NCBI RefSeq assembly: GCF_000949385.2 | Contig: NZ_JYKO02000001.1 | Span: forward strand, 5,848,441 to 5,912,440 | Origin: Pseudomonas sp. LFM046 | Lineage (GTDB): Bacteria; Pseudomonadota; Gammaproteobacteria; Pseudomonadales; Pseudomonadaceae | Direction: 5' to 3' | Length of the DNA: 64,000 nucleotides | Shown here: piece after piece, positions 27,558 through 35,507 of the stretch | How the letters are laid out: every line of letters begins with the position of its first letter | How positions within the stretch are numbered: the stretch's first letter is position 1 | Position numbers and translations under genes: made by a program | Notes under the pieces: generated by a model | What the model was told of the DNA's origin: nothing | The model's input: the letters and a program-made list of their open reading frames with translations, nothing else | The model's database searches: none

Positions 27558-27655
27558 CGACGCCATTCTGCTGGCCCTCCCCGCCACGTCTTCCCCCTGA
27601 AACCTCACCCGGGCCTGTTCCTTGTCGCTCGGCGCGCGCGCCGTCGGCCGCCAAC
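27558..27655 (-). pseudogene. wrbA 3'-end remnant
   Basis: About 98 bp aligns with the last 31 codons of wrbA (28418-28515). Read on the minus strand it gives ...APSDKEQARVRFQGEDVAGRASRMA against [25 protein letters not shown] in WrbA. The stop codon has become TCG, and the match breaks off upstream at about 27655, where algB-like sequence begins. Codon register is kept, with many substitutions, so it is an old decayed copy. Confidence 0.8.
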
Positions 27656-27656
27656 A

Positions 27657-27690
27657 GGGTTCTTCCTGGTGTTCAGCGATCTGGCCCATG
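27657..27690 (-). pseudogene. algB 5'-end remnant
   Basis: From the ATG at 27689 (minus strand), MGQIAEHQE aligns with AlgB MERVTENQG. The ribosome-site region upstream (GGGAGCCGGAGC) and the following non-coding DNA also align with the true algB upstream region. It is fused tail-on to the wrbA remnant, so it marks the junction of a tandem duplication. Confidence 0.75.
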
Positions 27691-27735
27691 CTCCGGCTCC
27701 CTGTCCGAGTCGTGGAAAGTGGGTCCAGGAAACGT

Positions 27736-27781
27736 CGTGCAAGTCGCACGCACGTTTCCGGCGTGCCTTGCAGCCTGCACG
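27736..27781. promoter_or_regulatory. Paired activator sites (UAS), copy B
   Basis: CGTGCAAGTCGCACG (27736-27750, one mismatch in the dyad) and CTTGCAGCCTGCACG (27767-27781, one mismatch in the dyad) repeat the pair of copy A. Centres are again exactly 31 bp apart, while flanking bases have changed. Confidence 0.65.
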
Positions 27782-27846
27782 TGCAGGCAATCCCGATTCA
27801 GTAGTTAACGTCCTGATCTGGCGGCGATTTTCTCCCTGGCAGGGGC

Positions 27847-27861
27847 TGGCACAGGTGTTGC
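27847..27861 (+). promoter_or_regulatory. Sigma-54 promoter, copy B
   Basis: TGGCAC-AGGTG-TTGC at 27847-27861 keeps every consensus base of copy A. It points to the peptide gene at 28163. Confidence 0.8.
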
Positions 27862-28162
27862 CGCATCCGTGGTTACCTGAATGCCGAAAGGGCCCATGGA
27901 CGTCCCGGGCCCTTGCGCGTTCAGGTGCGCTCCGCCCGGAACAAGGGGGTTCCGGTTCCTTTGACGATGTGCAATCTGCCTGAGGGAAAGACGCCGAATC
28001 GAGCCAGATTCCGTGGGGTTGGATTGGTAAGCGTAATGACCAATTGAACCAACGGAGCCTGGTTGTTCGGCGTTTTGAATGACATGGGCAGTGCTGTCGA
28101 AGGCCCAACGCCGGCCCGTCCGGCAATTCCAACCCGACTCCAACCCGAGGGAGGACAAGAGA

Positions 28163-28315
28163 ATGACTGCTTTCCTGACGTACTCGCCCGAAATACCCAA
28201 GACCCTGAAAGCGGGCCCACACCAGCTGATAGGACTGCTGGGGCTGCTGGGGCTGCTGGGGCTGCTGGGGCTACTCTCCGAATGGCTACCGCAGGAGGCG
28301 GACCTGCCTGCCTGA
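28163..28315 (+). CDS. Hydrophobic peptide with Leu-Leu-Gly repeat (50 aa)
   Basis: The ATG at 28163 has GGGAGGACAAGAGA upstream. The 50 residues consist of a polar start (MTAFLTYSPEIPKTLKAGPH), a Leu/Gly helix about residues 22-38 made of LLG triplets, and an acidic end (SEWLPQEADLPA). The helix is encoded by four perfect tandem copies of CTGCTGGGG (28235-28270). It is the only candidate gene behind the copy-B sigma-54 promoter. No family recognised; size and one hydrophobic helix suggest a membrane peptide. Confidence 0.5.
   Translation: MTAFLTYSPEIPKTLKAGPHQLIGLLGLLGLLGLLGLLSEWLPQEADLPA
28235..28270. repeat. Four tandem 9-bp units inside the peptide gene
   Basis: CTGCTGGGG occurs four times without a mismatch (28235-28243, 28244-28252, 28253-28261, 28262-28270). 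Each unit adds three residues in frame, so copy number could vary without a frameshift. Confidence 0.9.
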
Positions 28316-28417
28316 TTAGAGCGATACCGGCCGCATGACGCGCCGGGTGTCATGAACCCGTAAGCACACCAGGGCATCGCGGCGGTGCGGAGTACTGCCG
28401 CTGCCCTGGCTCCGGCT

Positions 28418-29014
28418 TCACGCCATCCTGCTGACCATCTTCGCCACGTGTGCACCCTGGAACCTCGCCAGGGCCAGTTCCTTGTCGCTCGGCGTGCGTG
28501 AGCCGTCGGCCCCCGCCACTGTCGCTGCGCCATAGGGCGAGCCACCGCGCAGTTCACTGATATCCGTGAGCTCCGGTGCCGAATAAGGCAGGCCGGCAAT
28601 GAGCATTCCGTGGTGCGCCAGGGTGTGCCAGACGGAGGTGATGGTGGTTTCCGAGCCGCCACCCGTGCCGGTGGAGGTGAAGACGCTGCCGATCTTGCCG
28701 ATCAGCGCCCCCTTCACCCAGAGCCCGCCGGTCTGGTCGAGGAAGTTGCGCATCTGCGCGGTCATGTTGCCGAAGCGGGTCGGCGTGCCGAACAGGATGG
28801 CATCGTAGTCCGCCAGCTCCTGCGGGCTCGCCACCGGCGCGGCCTGGTCCAGCTTGGCGCCGGCATTGCGGGCGATGTCCTCGGGCATGGTTTCCGGCAC
28901 CCGCTTCAGCGTCACTTCCACCCCCGGCACGCTGCGCGCCCCTTCGGCGACCGATTCCGCCATGCGTTCGATATGACCGTACATCGAGTAATACAGCACC
29001 AGGACCTTCTTCAT
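28418..29014 (-). CDS. wrbA: NAD(P)H:quinone oxidoreductase WrbA
   Basis: Flavodoxin-like FMN enzyme performing two-electron quinone reduction, 198 residues. The ATG at 29014 (AAGGAGAACAGCC upstream) gives the family start [19 protein letters not shown], whose Ser/Gly loop holds FMN phosphate. Further FMN contacts are [19 protein letters not shown] and [11 protein letters not shown]. Cytoplasmic, usually tetrameric and stress-induced. Its last 31 codons are duplicated as a remnant at 27558-27655. Confidence 0.94.
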   Translation of the reverse strand: MKKVLVLYYSMYGHIERMAESVAEGARSVPGVEVTLKRVPETMPEDIARNAGAKLDQAAPVASPQELADYDAILFGTPTRFGNMTAQMRNFLDQTGGLWVKGALIGKIGSVFTSTGTGGGSETTITSVWHTLAHHGMLIAGLPYSAPELTDISELRGGSPYGAATVAGADGSRTPSDKELALARFQGAHVAKMVSRMA

Positions 29015-29319
29015 GGCTGTTCTCCTTTCTTGCACAGACGGGTGCCCAACCGGGCTGGAACCAGACAGCCTAGATGGCCCTCACGCACTTTGCTGCCGCC
29101 GTTTCCGGGAAATTGCCCATGCCGGAATCGCTAGGCGGCGGTCTCTTGAACCATCGTCCCATGTGATTTTCGTCATGCCGATTCGGCATGGGGTAGACGG
29201 TTACGGCATTAGACGATCATTAGCACCCTATGAATCATGGCGCCCCTTTTGCGGCTCGCCCGGCCACCCCGGACGCTGCTGCACTCCCGACTTCCACAAG
29301 AATTCAGAGGGTGACGACT
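29015..29319. promoter_or_regulatory. Divergent wrbA/gltP intergenic region
   Basis: 305 bp with no gene. It contains a perfect 17-bp palindrome, CATGCCGATTCGGCATG, at 29174-29190, 160 bp from wrbA and 130 bp from gltP. It could be an operator for either. I could not pick reliable -35/-10 pairs. Confidence 0.5.
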
Positions 29320-30651
29320 ATGACCAAGGCCAGACTGAGCCTCGCATGGCAGATTCTCATCGGGCTGGTGCTGGGTATCGCCATTGGTGCCCTGCTCAAC
29401 CACTTCAGCGCCGAGAAGGCCTGGTGGATCGCCAACGTCCTGCAACCGGCCGGTGAGATTTTCATCCGCCTGATCAAGATGATCGTCATCCCGATCGTCA
29501 TCGCTTCGCTGGTCGTCGGCATCGCCGGCGTGGGCGACGCCAAGAAGCTTGGCCGCATCGGCCTGAAGACCATCATCTACTTCGAGATCATCACCACCGT
29601 GGCGATCGTGGTCGGCCTGCTGCTGGCGAACTTCTTCCAGCCCGGCACCGGCATCGACATGAGCACGCTGGGTACCGTGGACATCTCCAAGTACCAGCAG
29701 ACCGCCCAGGAAGTGCAGCACGACCACGCGCTGGTCTCGACCCTGCTGAACCTGATCCCCTCCAACATCTTCGCCGCCGTCGCCCGTGGCGAGATGCTGC
29801 CGATCATCTTCTTCTCGGTGATGTTCGGCCTCGGCCTGTCGAGCCTCCCGAGCGAGACCCGTGAGCCGCTGGTGAAGGTCTTCCAGGGCGTGTCCGAGAC
29901 CATGTTCAAGGTCACCCACATGATCATGGCCTACGCCCCCATCGGCGTGTTCGCGCTGATCGCCGTGACCGTGGCCAACTTCGGCTTCGCCTCCCTGCTG
30001 CCGCTGGCCAAGCTGGTGGTGCTGGTCTACTTCGCCATCGCCTTCTTCGCCTTCATGGTGCTGGGCCTGGTGGCGCGCCTGTTCGGCTTCTCCGTCACCA
30101 AGCTGATGCGCATCTTCAAGGACGAGCTGATCCTCGCCTACTCCACCGCGAGCTCCGAGACCGTGCTGCCGCGCATCATCGAAAAGATGGAAGCCTATGG
30201 CGCGCCCAAGTCCATCAGCAGTTTCGTGGTACCCACCGGTTACTCCTTCAACCTCGATGGCTCGACCCTGTACCAGAGCATCGCCGCCATCTTCATTGCC
30301 CAGCTCTACGGCATCGACCTCAGCATCAGCCAGCAGCTGCTGCTGGTGCTGACCCTGATGGTCACCTCCAAGGGCATCGCCGGCGTGCCGGGCGTGTCCT
30401 TCGTGGTGCTGCTGGCCACCCTGGGCAGCGTCGGCATCCCGCTGGAAGGCCTGGCCTTCATCGCCGGCGTCGACCGCATCATGGACATGGCCCGTACCGC
30501 CCTGAATGTCATCGGCAACGCCTTGGCGGTGCTGGTGATCGCCAAGTGGGAAGGCATGTACGACGCCGAGAAGGGCCAGCAGTACCTGGCCTCCCTGCAC
30601 AGCCTGGGCGGCGGCGAAGCGCAGCCCAACGGTCGCGCGGTGATCGACTGA
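29320..30651 (+). CDS. gltP: Glutamate/aspartate:proton symporter GltP
   Basis: Inner-membrane DAACS-family carrier, 443 residues. The ATG at 29320 is preferred (MTKARLSLAWQILIGLVLG); an upstream ATG at 29230 adds a non-hydrophobic leader. Family signatures are IRLIKMIVIPIVIASLVVG, the serine-rich hairpin STASSETVLPR, the YSFNLDGSTLY unwound helix and the substrate motif DRIMDMARTALNVIGNA. A strong terminator follows. Position matches PA5479. Confidence 0.95.
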   Translation: MTKARLSLAWQILIGLVLGIAIGALLNHFSAEKAWWIANVLQPAGEIFIRLIKMIVIPIVIASLVVGIAGVGDAKKLGRIGLKTIIYFEIITTVAIVVGLLLANFFQPGTGIDMSTLGTVDISKYQQTAQEVQHDHALVSTLLNLIPSNIFAAVARGEMLPIIFFSVMFGLGLSSLPSETREPLVKVFQGVSETMFKVTHMIMAYAPIGVFALIAVTVANFGFASLLPLAKLVVLVYFAIAFFAFMVLGLVARLFGFSVTKLMRIFKDELILAYSTASSETVLPRIIEKMEAYGAPKSISSFVVPTGYSFNLDGSTLYQSIAAIFIAQLYGIDLSISQQLLLVLTLMVTSKGIAGVPGVSFVVLLATLGSVGIPLEGLAFIAGVDRIMDMARTALNVIGNALAVLVIAKWEGMYDAEKGQQYLASLHSLGGGEAQPNGRAVID

Positions 30652-30674
30652 TCCCGAGTTGTGATTGAAGAAAA

Positions 30675-30700
30675 AGCCCCGACCTGGTCGGGGCTTTTTT
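30675..30700 (+). terminator. Intrinsic terminator of gltP
   Basis: AGCCCCGAC (30675-30683) pairs with GTCGGGGCT (30687-30695), followed by six T and preceded by five A. Confidence 0.9.
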
Positions 30701-30823
30701 GTTGGGGCTGGCAGGTGCTCCGAGGCCCGGCGTGGCTCCCCAAGGTTCGCACCAGAGATTGCATTCGCCGCCATGGCTAGCGCCCCGCTAGAATCCGCCT
30801 CACTGTTTTCGGGGGAACTGCAA

Positions 30824-32050
30824 ATGCTCAACGGCTTGTGGCTGAGCTTCTTCCTGGTGGCGGCGGTGGCTGCGCTGGGACGTTGGATCGGGGGAGATCC
30901 GGGTGTCTGGGCGGCGATGGTGGAGAGCCTGTTCGCCATGGCCAAGCTCTCGGTCGACGTGATGATCATGCTGTTCGGCACCCTGACCTTGTGGCTGGGC
31001 TTCCTGCGCATCGCCGAGAAGGCCGGTCTGGTGGATGTCCTCGCGCGGCTGCTCGGCCCGCTGTTCGCCCGCCTGATGCCGGAAGTGCCGCGTGGCCACC
31101 ATGCGCTTGGCCTCGTCACCCTGAGCTTCACCGCCAACGGCCTCGGCCTGGATAACGCCGCCACCCCCATCGGCCTCAAGGCGATGAAGGCGCTGCAGGA
31201 GCTGAACCCCAGCAGCACCTCGGCGAGCAACGCCCAGGTGCTGTTCATGGTGATGAACGCCTCCTCCTTCGTGCTGCTGCCGGTGACCATCTTCATGTAC
31301 CGCGCCCAGGCCGGCGCCAGCGATCCGGCCATGGTGTTTCTGCCGATCCTGCTGGCCAACGCCATTTCCACCACCACGGCGCTGCTCTCGGTGGCCGTCA
31401 TGCAGCGGATCAAGCTGACGGACCCGGTGCTGCTCGCCTGGCTCGGCGGTGGCGCGCTACTGCTCGGCGGCTTCATGGCCGTGCTGGCCGGCCTCTCGGC
31501 CACGGCGCTGACGGCGCTGTCCTCGCTGCTCGGCAACTTCACGCTGTTCGCGCTGATCCTCTGCTTCCTGGTGATGGGCGCGCTGAAGAAGGTCCCGGTC
31601 TACGAATGCTTCGTCGAAGGCGCCAAGGAAGGCTTCGAGGTGGCGAAGAACCTCCTGCCCTATCTGGTCGCCATGCTCTGTGCCGTGGGCGCCCTGCGGG
31701 CCTCGGGCGCCCTGGAGCAATTGCTCGATGTCATTCGCTGGGCAGTCGAAGCCCTGGGGATGGACAGCCGCTTCGTCGAGGCCCTGCCCACCGGCCTGGT
31801 CAAACCCTTCTCCGGCAGTGCCGCCCGCGCCATGTTGCTCGAAACGATCCAGAGCCACGGCGTCGACAGCTTCCCCGCGCTGGTGGCCGCCACCATGCAG
31901 GGCAGCACCGAAACCACCTTCTACGTGCTCGCGGTGTACTTCGGTTCGGTGGGCATCCAGCGCGCCCGGCACGCCGTGGGCTGCGCCCTGCTGGCCGACC
32001 TGTCCGGGGTGCTCGCCTCCATCGGCGTCTGCTACTGGTTCTTTGGCTGA
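30824..32050 (+). CDS. Nucleoside recognition (SpmA/SpmB-like) membrane protein
   Basis: A 408-residue inner-membrane protein from the ATG at 30824 (GGGGGAAC upstream). It has two gate-like halves, as if spore maturation proteins SpmA (about 1-190) and SpmB (about 235-408) were fused. Signatures are TFSANGLGLDNAATPIGLKA-like LSFTANGLGLDNAATPIGLK in the first half and GLVKPFSGSAARAMLLE plus MQGSTETTFYVLAVYFGSVG in the second. Fused forms are widespread in non-sporulating Proteobacteria; transport substrate unknown. Sits after gltP as its own unit. Confidence 0.88.
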   Translation: MLNGLWLSFFLVAAVAALGRWIGGDPGVWAAMVESLFAMAKLSVDVMIMLFGTLTLWLGFLRIAEKAGLVDVLARLLGPLFARLMPEVPRGHHALGLVTLSFTANGLGLDNAATPIGLKAMKALQELNPSSTSASNAQVLFMVMNASSFVLLPVTIFMYRAQAGASDPAMVFLPILLANAISTTTALLSVAVMQRIKLTDPVLLAWLGGGALLLGGFMAVLAGLSATALTALSSLLGNFTLFALILCFLVMGALKKVPVYECFVEGAKEGFEVAKNLLPYLVAMLCAVGALRASGALEQLLDVIRWAVEALGMDSRFVEALPTGLVKPFSGSAARAMLLETIQSHGVDSFPALVAATMQGSTETTFYVLAVYFGSVGIQRARHAVGCALLADLSGVLASIGVCYWFFG

Positions 32051-32101
32051 CGTCCGCGCGGACCGGAGTGGGAGACGCACAAACCGAGGACTCATGGTGC
32101 C

Positions 32102-32175
32102 CGTAGGATGCGGTGGAGCGAAGCGATACCCATCGGCGGCGGCTGATGGGTATCGCAAGCTCCACCCATCCTACG
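32102..32175. repeat. Inverted repeat, CGTAGGATGNGGTGGAGC family
   Basis: Left arm 32102-32134 and right arm 32145-32175 are complementary apart from a few bases (GTAGGATG...GATACCCATC and its complement), around an 11-bp loop. It lies in the convergent gap between the SpmAB-like and DUF5924 genes. This arm sequence is common between genes in Pseudomonas genomes. Confidence 0.85.
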
Positions 32176-32211
32176 AAGAGCCGTCCCTTGGGCTGGATTG
32201 GTAGGGGGCGT

Positions 32212-33255
32212 TCAGTGGGGCTTGGGCGGTAGCTCGGACGGGTTCACGCGAAAGCGCAGGGTGCCGATCATCTGCCCCGCCTCGGTCAGCACCTGCACCT
32301 GCCAGCGGCCCACCGGGTTGGACGGGAAGTTCTGCTTGTGGGTCCAGGCGCGGTAGCCGGCCTCGCGGCCGCCGTGGATATCCAGGGCGATGCGGTCCAC
32401 CTCGCGGCCGTTGAAGCGCCAGACGTGGTAGATGCGCTCGTTCAGTCCGCGTGGCGCGTTGATCGCGGTATAGGCATAGAGCCCCTTGCTGCGCAGGTCG
32501 GCGGCGCTGACCTGCTCCACGCCGTCGCCCGGCGTGCGCTGGTGGTCGTTCAGCTCGGGAGTGACCGCGACTTCCGTGAGCCAGAGGGTCGCCGGCGGTA
32601 CCCAGACCCGCGTCACCCAGCCCAGCCCGCCCAGTGCCAGGGTCAGCCCCACCAGCCCGAGGCCGCGCCACCAGCGCTGCACCCGGATGACGCCGAACAG
32701 GCTGACGAAGGATAGCGCCACGGCGATGCCCAGGGCCCAGCGGTAGCTCTGCGCGGTGGTCTGCTGGAGGATCAGCGGCAGCGACGCCAGCAGTACGGCG
32801 AACAGCGTGAGGGTGTGGTACGCGAGAAACAGCCAGCGGCGCGGCGCCAGATGGCGGTTGTACACCGGGTCGGTGATCGAGCACAGCGCGGCCACCCCGA
32901 GCAGGCCGGTGAACAGGGCCTGGCCGCTGTTCCAGCTGGTGGTGATGGCGAAGAACGGCAGCACGAAGAACAGGCTTTCCTGGTGGATCAGCTGGGTCAG
33001 GAAACGCATCAACGGCGGCGGCAGTTCGATGCCGAAGCGCTGCTCGAAGGTGCGTCGGAACAGGTTCTCCAGCATCAGCCAGAGCCAGCTCACCAGCAGC
33101 AGGATGGCCATCATCTTGGCCACGCGCGCACCGCGATCCACCAGGAAGAAACTCGCCATTCCCGAAACGAAGCCATAGAGGGCGATCAGCCGAGGATGGC
33201 GCTGCAGCAGTTCGAGCAGCTTGAGGACCTGGGGTTTGAAGGTGGAGAGCAGCAT
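32212..33255 (-). CDS. DUF5924/DUF2914 membrane protein
   Basis: 347 residues from the ATG at 33255 (MLLSTFKPQVLKLL); longer frames add an unlikely Ser/Pro leader. The N-terminal 230 residues hold six to seven membrane helices. The C-terminal about 110 residues form a soluble domain with the DUF2914 pattern NERIYHVWRFNGREVDRI and FPSNPVGRWQVQVLTEAGQ. Function unknown. It may share a transcript with the GNAT gene 93 bp upstream. Confidence 0.82.
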   Translation of the reverse strand: MLLSTFKPQVLKLLELLQRHPRLIALYGFVSGMASFFLVDRGARVAKMMAILLLVSWLWLMLENLFRRTFEQRFGIELPPPLMRFLTQLIHQESLFFVLPFFAITTSWNSGQALFTGLLGVAALCSITDPVYNRHLAPRRWLFLAYHTLTLFAVLLASLPLILQQTTAQSYRWALGIAVALSFVSLFGVIRVQRWWRGLGLVGLTLALGGLGWVTRVWVPPATLWLTEVAVTPELNDHQRTPGDGVEQVSAADLRSKGLYAYTAINAPRGLNERIYHVWRFNGREVDRIALDIHGGREAGYRAWTHKQNFPSNPVGRWQVQVLTEAGQMIGTLRFRVNPSELPPKPH

Positions 33256-33348
33256 CGGTGGCGACAAGGCTGAAGACGAAGGCGCGCAGGATACTGTCGG
33301 GCGCCGTCCCTGAGAAGGCGAGCAGGCGTTGGCCTGACGGCCTGCCAC

Positions 33349-33852
33349 TCAGCCCAGCAACAGGCGCATTTTCTGTGGCTGGTCGGGGCGGCCGCTGGGC
33401 AGGGTGCAGGGCGGCAGGTCTTCGACCCAGCGGAAGGCGAAGCGCTCGTAGAGGCGAATGGCCGGGCGATTGGACTTCAGCACCGCCAGTTCCACCCGGT
33501 TCATGCCCAGGCGACTGCAATGCTCCAGTGCCGCTGCCATCAGCTGCCTGCCCAGGCCCTGGCCGCGATGGGCCTTCATCACCTGCATGCCGAGCACGCC
33601 GAACTCTTCTCCCGAACTGTCTTCCAGCCCACAGAAGCTGGCGGGGAAAATCTCGATGGAGCCCACCAGCTCGTCCTTCACCTCAGCGATGAACTGCGGC
33701 AGGTCCAGGGGCAGTGCCCGTAACAGCAGGGCGCGCATCTGCTCGATGGGCGGCGCTTCGGCCCGCAGCAGGAATTCACCCTCGGCACTGACCTCGGCGA
33801 ACAGCCGGTGCAGGGCTTCGATATCGCTGATGCGCAGCTTCCTGATGGCCAT
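33349..33852 (-). CDS. GNAT-family N-acetyltransferase
   Basis: 167 residues covering a single GNAT fold. The acetyl-CoA pyrophosphate loop is visible as VMKAHRGQGLGRQLMAAAL (about 91-109, Q/RxxGxG/A type). Motif B follows in NRVELAVLKSNRPAIRLYERFAF. Substrate unknown; could act on a small molecule or a protein N terminus. Cytoplasmic. Confidence 0.88.
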   Translation of the reverse strand: MAIRKLRISDIEALHRLFAEVSAEGEFLLRAEAPPIEQMRALLLRALPLDLPQFIAEVKDELVGSIEIFPASFCGLEDSSGEEFGVLGMQVMKAHRGQGLGRQLMAAALEHCSRLGMNRVELAVLKSNRPAIRLYERFAFRWVEDLPPCTLPSGRPDQPQKMRLLLG

Positions 33853-33914
33853 GGGCGTCCTGCTCCAAAGGGGATGCGGGCACTGTGGACCAGGGCACAG
33901 GGCCTGGCAATGGC

Positions 33915-35507
33915 TCAGCCGGAGCGACGATGACTGTCCCAGAACTGCTGCGCCAGCAACCGCAGGCCTGCCGCAAGTTCGGCGACTTCCTGCGCGCTCT
34001 GCTGGCTGCGCCCGGCGCTGTCGGCATTGTTGTCGGCGGCCTGGCGGATGCTCGCCAGGCTCTGACGGATCTCCTCGCTGGCGGCGCTCTGCTGTTCCAC
34101 GGCACTGGCGATCTGCAGGCTCATGCCATTGATGGCGTTGACCTGCTGGTTGATCTGCGCCAGGGAGTCGCTGGCGCGCAGGGCCTGGCTCAGGCTCTCG
34201 CCGGCCTGGGCGCAGCTGCGCTGCATGGCCGACGCGGCCTGGCCGGCGCCCTGCTGGAGGTTGGCGATCATCTCGTGAATTTCTTCGGTGGACTGCCGGG
34301 TACGCGAGGCCAGCGCGCGGACCTCGTCGGCCACCACGGCGAATCCCCGGCCGGCGTCGCCGGCGCGGGCCGCCTCGATGGCCGCGTTGAGGGCGAGCAG
34401 GTTGGTTTGCTCGGCGATGCTGCGGATCACTTCCAGCACCTGGCCGATGTGGCCGCTCTGGCCTTGCAGCAGGTTCACGGCCTCGCTGGCCTGGCGGACG
34501 CCCTCCTCCAGCTCGGCGATGCGGCTGCGGGTGATGTCCACTTCATGCCGGCCGAGGCTCGCCGCCGCGTCGGTCTGATCGGCGGCGGTGGCGCTCTCCT
34601 GGGCATTGCGCGCCACATCCTGGACGCTGCAGGTCATCTCCTCCATGGCAGTGGCGACCTGCTCGGTCTCCTGCTGCTGCTGGCGCGTGGCTTCGTTGCT
34701 GCTGGAAACCGAGGCCGCCAGCTGCCCCGCGTGCTCGGCCAGTTGCCGCGACGATTCGGCCATCCGCCCGACCACGGCGCCCGCCTCCGTTTCCAGCATG
34801 CGCAGGGCGAAGGCGATCTCGCCGAACTCGTCGTTGCGTCCGCAATACAGCCACTGGCTGACCGGGTTGCGGGCAATGCCACGGGCCTTTGTCAGCAGCG
34901 CCTGCAGCGGCTGCAGCTGCCAGCGGATCAGGGCGTAGCCGAGGCCGAGGCTGGCGACGGCGGAGGGCAGCGCCGCGAAGGGCAGCAGGCCCGCCAGCAG
35001 ACTGTCCAGGCCCAGGCCGAGCAGGCTGGACAGGCCGCAGATCGCCACCAGGCGCTCGCGCAGACCCAGCCGCGCGGGGCGCAGTGTCCTGGGGCGCTGC
35101 CCCGCGCGCAGTTGGGCGTAGAGCCGCTCCGCCGCCTCCACTTGCTCGGGCTCAGGGCGGGTGCGCACCGACTGGTACTCCACCACCCGTCCGTCCCGCA
35201 GCACCGGCGTGACGAAGGCACTGACCCAGTAATGGTCGCCGTTCTTGCAGCGGTTCTTCACCAGCCCCATCCAGCTGTGCCCGCCCTTCAAGGTCTGCCA
35301 GAGATGCTCGAAGGCGGCCGGCGGCATGTCCGGATGGCGCACCAGGTTGTGACTGCGCCCGACCAACTCCTCGCGCTGGAAGCCGCTGATGGCGAGGAAG
35401 TCGGCGTTCACGTGGGTGACGACGCCCTTGAGGTCCGTGGTGGAGAGGATGTTGGCGCTGGCGTCGAACTGGACCGCCCGGCCGGTGACCGGCATGTTGA
35501 TCTTCAT
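33915..35507 (-). CDS. Aer-like PAS-domain methyl-accepting chemotaxis protein
   Basis: Chemoreceptor of 530 residues. A PAS domain (about 20-125) with [21 protein letters not shown] replaces a periplasmic sensor, as in Aer, where it binds FAD; FAD binding here is inference. A hydrophobic hairpin (about 150-195) anchors it. The signalling domain has the conserved tip [20 protein letters not shown]. No CheR-tethering pentapeptide at the C terminus. Its ATG overlaps the stop of the globin-GGDEF-EAL gene (35504-35507), so it is translated with it. Confidence 0.92.
   Translation of the reverse strand: MKINMPVTGRAVQFDASANILSTTDLKGVVTHVNADFLAISGFQREELVGRSHNLVRHPDMPPAAFEHLWQTLKGGHSWMGLVKNRCKNGDHYWVSAFVTPVLRDGRVVEYQSVRTRPEPEQVEAAERLYAQLRAGQRPRTLRPARLGLRERLVAICGLSSLLGLGLDSLLAGLLPFAALPSAVASLGLGYALIRWQLQPLQALLTKARGIARNPVSQWLYCGRNDEFGEIAFALRMLETEAGAVVGRMAESSRQLAEHAGQLAASVSSSNEATRQQQQETEQVATAMEEMTCSVQDVARNAQESATAADQTDAAASLGRHEVDITRSRIAELEEGVRQASEAVNLLQGQSGHIGQVLEVIRSIAEQTNLLALNAAIEAARAGDAGRGFAVVADEVRALASRTRQSTEEIHEMIANLQQGAGQAASAMQRSCAQAGESLSQALRASDSLAQINQQVNAINGMSLQIASAVEQQSAASEEIRQSLASIRQAADNNADSAGRSQQSAQEVAELAAGLRLLAQQFWDSHRRSG

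Larger units (their letters stand above)
27328..28162. promoter_or_regulatory. Duplication junction and control region, copy B
   Basis: 835 bp without a convincing intact gene. 27328-27557 shows nothing I can name. 27558-27655 is a wrbA 3'-end remnant, 27657-27690 an algB 5'-end remnant, then palindromes B1/B2 (27736-27781), a sigma-54 promoter (27847-27861) and a leader to the ATG at 28163. The leader contains a block near 27930 (CTCCGCCCGGAACA) also found at 26513. Confidence 0.75.

Noticed and set aside
29209..31542. Minus-strand open frame of 777 codons
   Set aside because: Antisense to gltP and the SpmAB-like gene; low-complexity composition.
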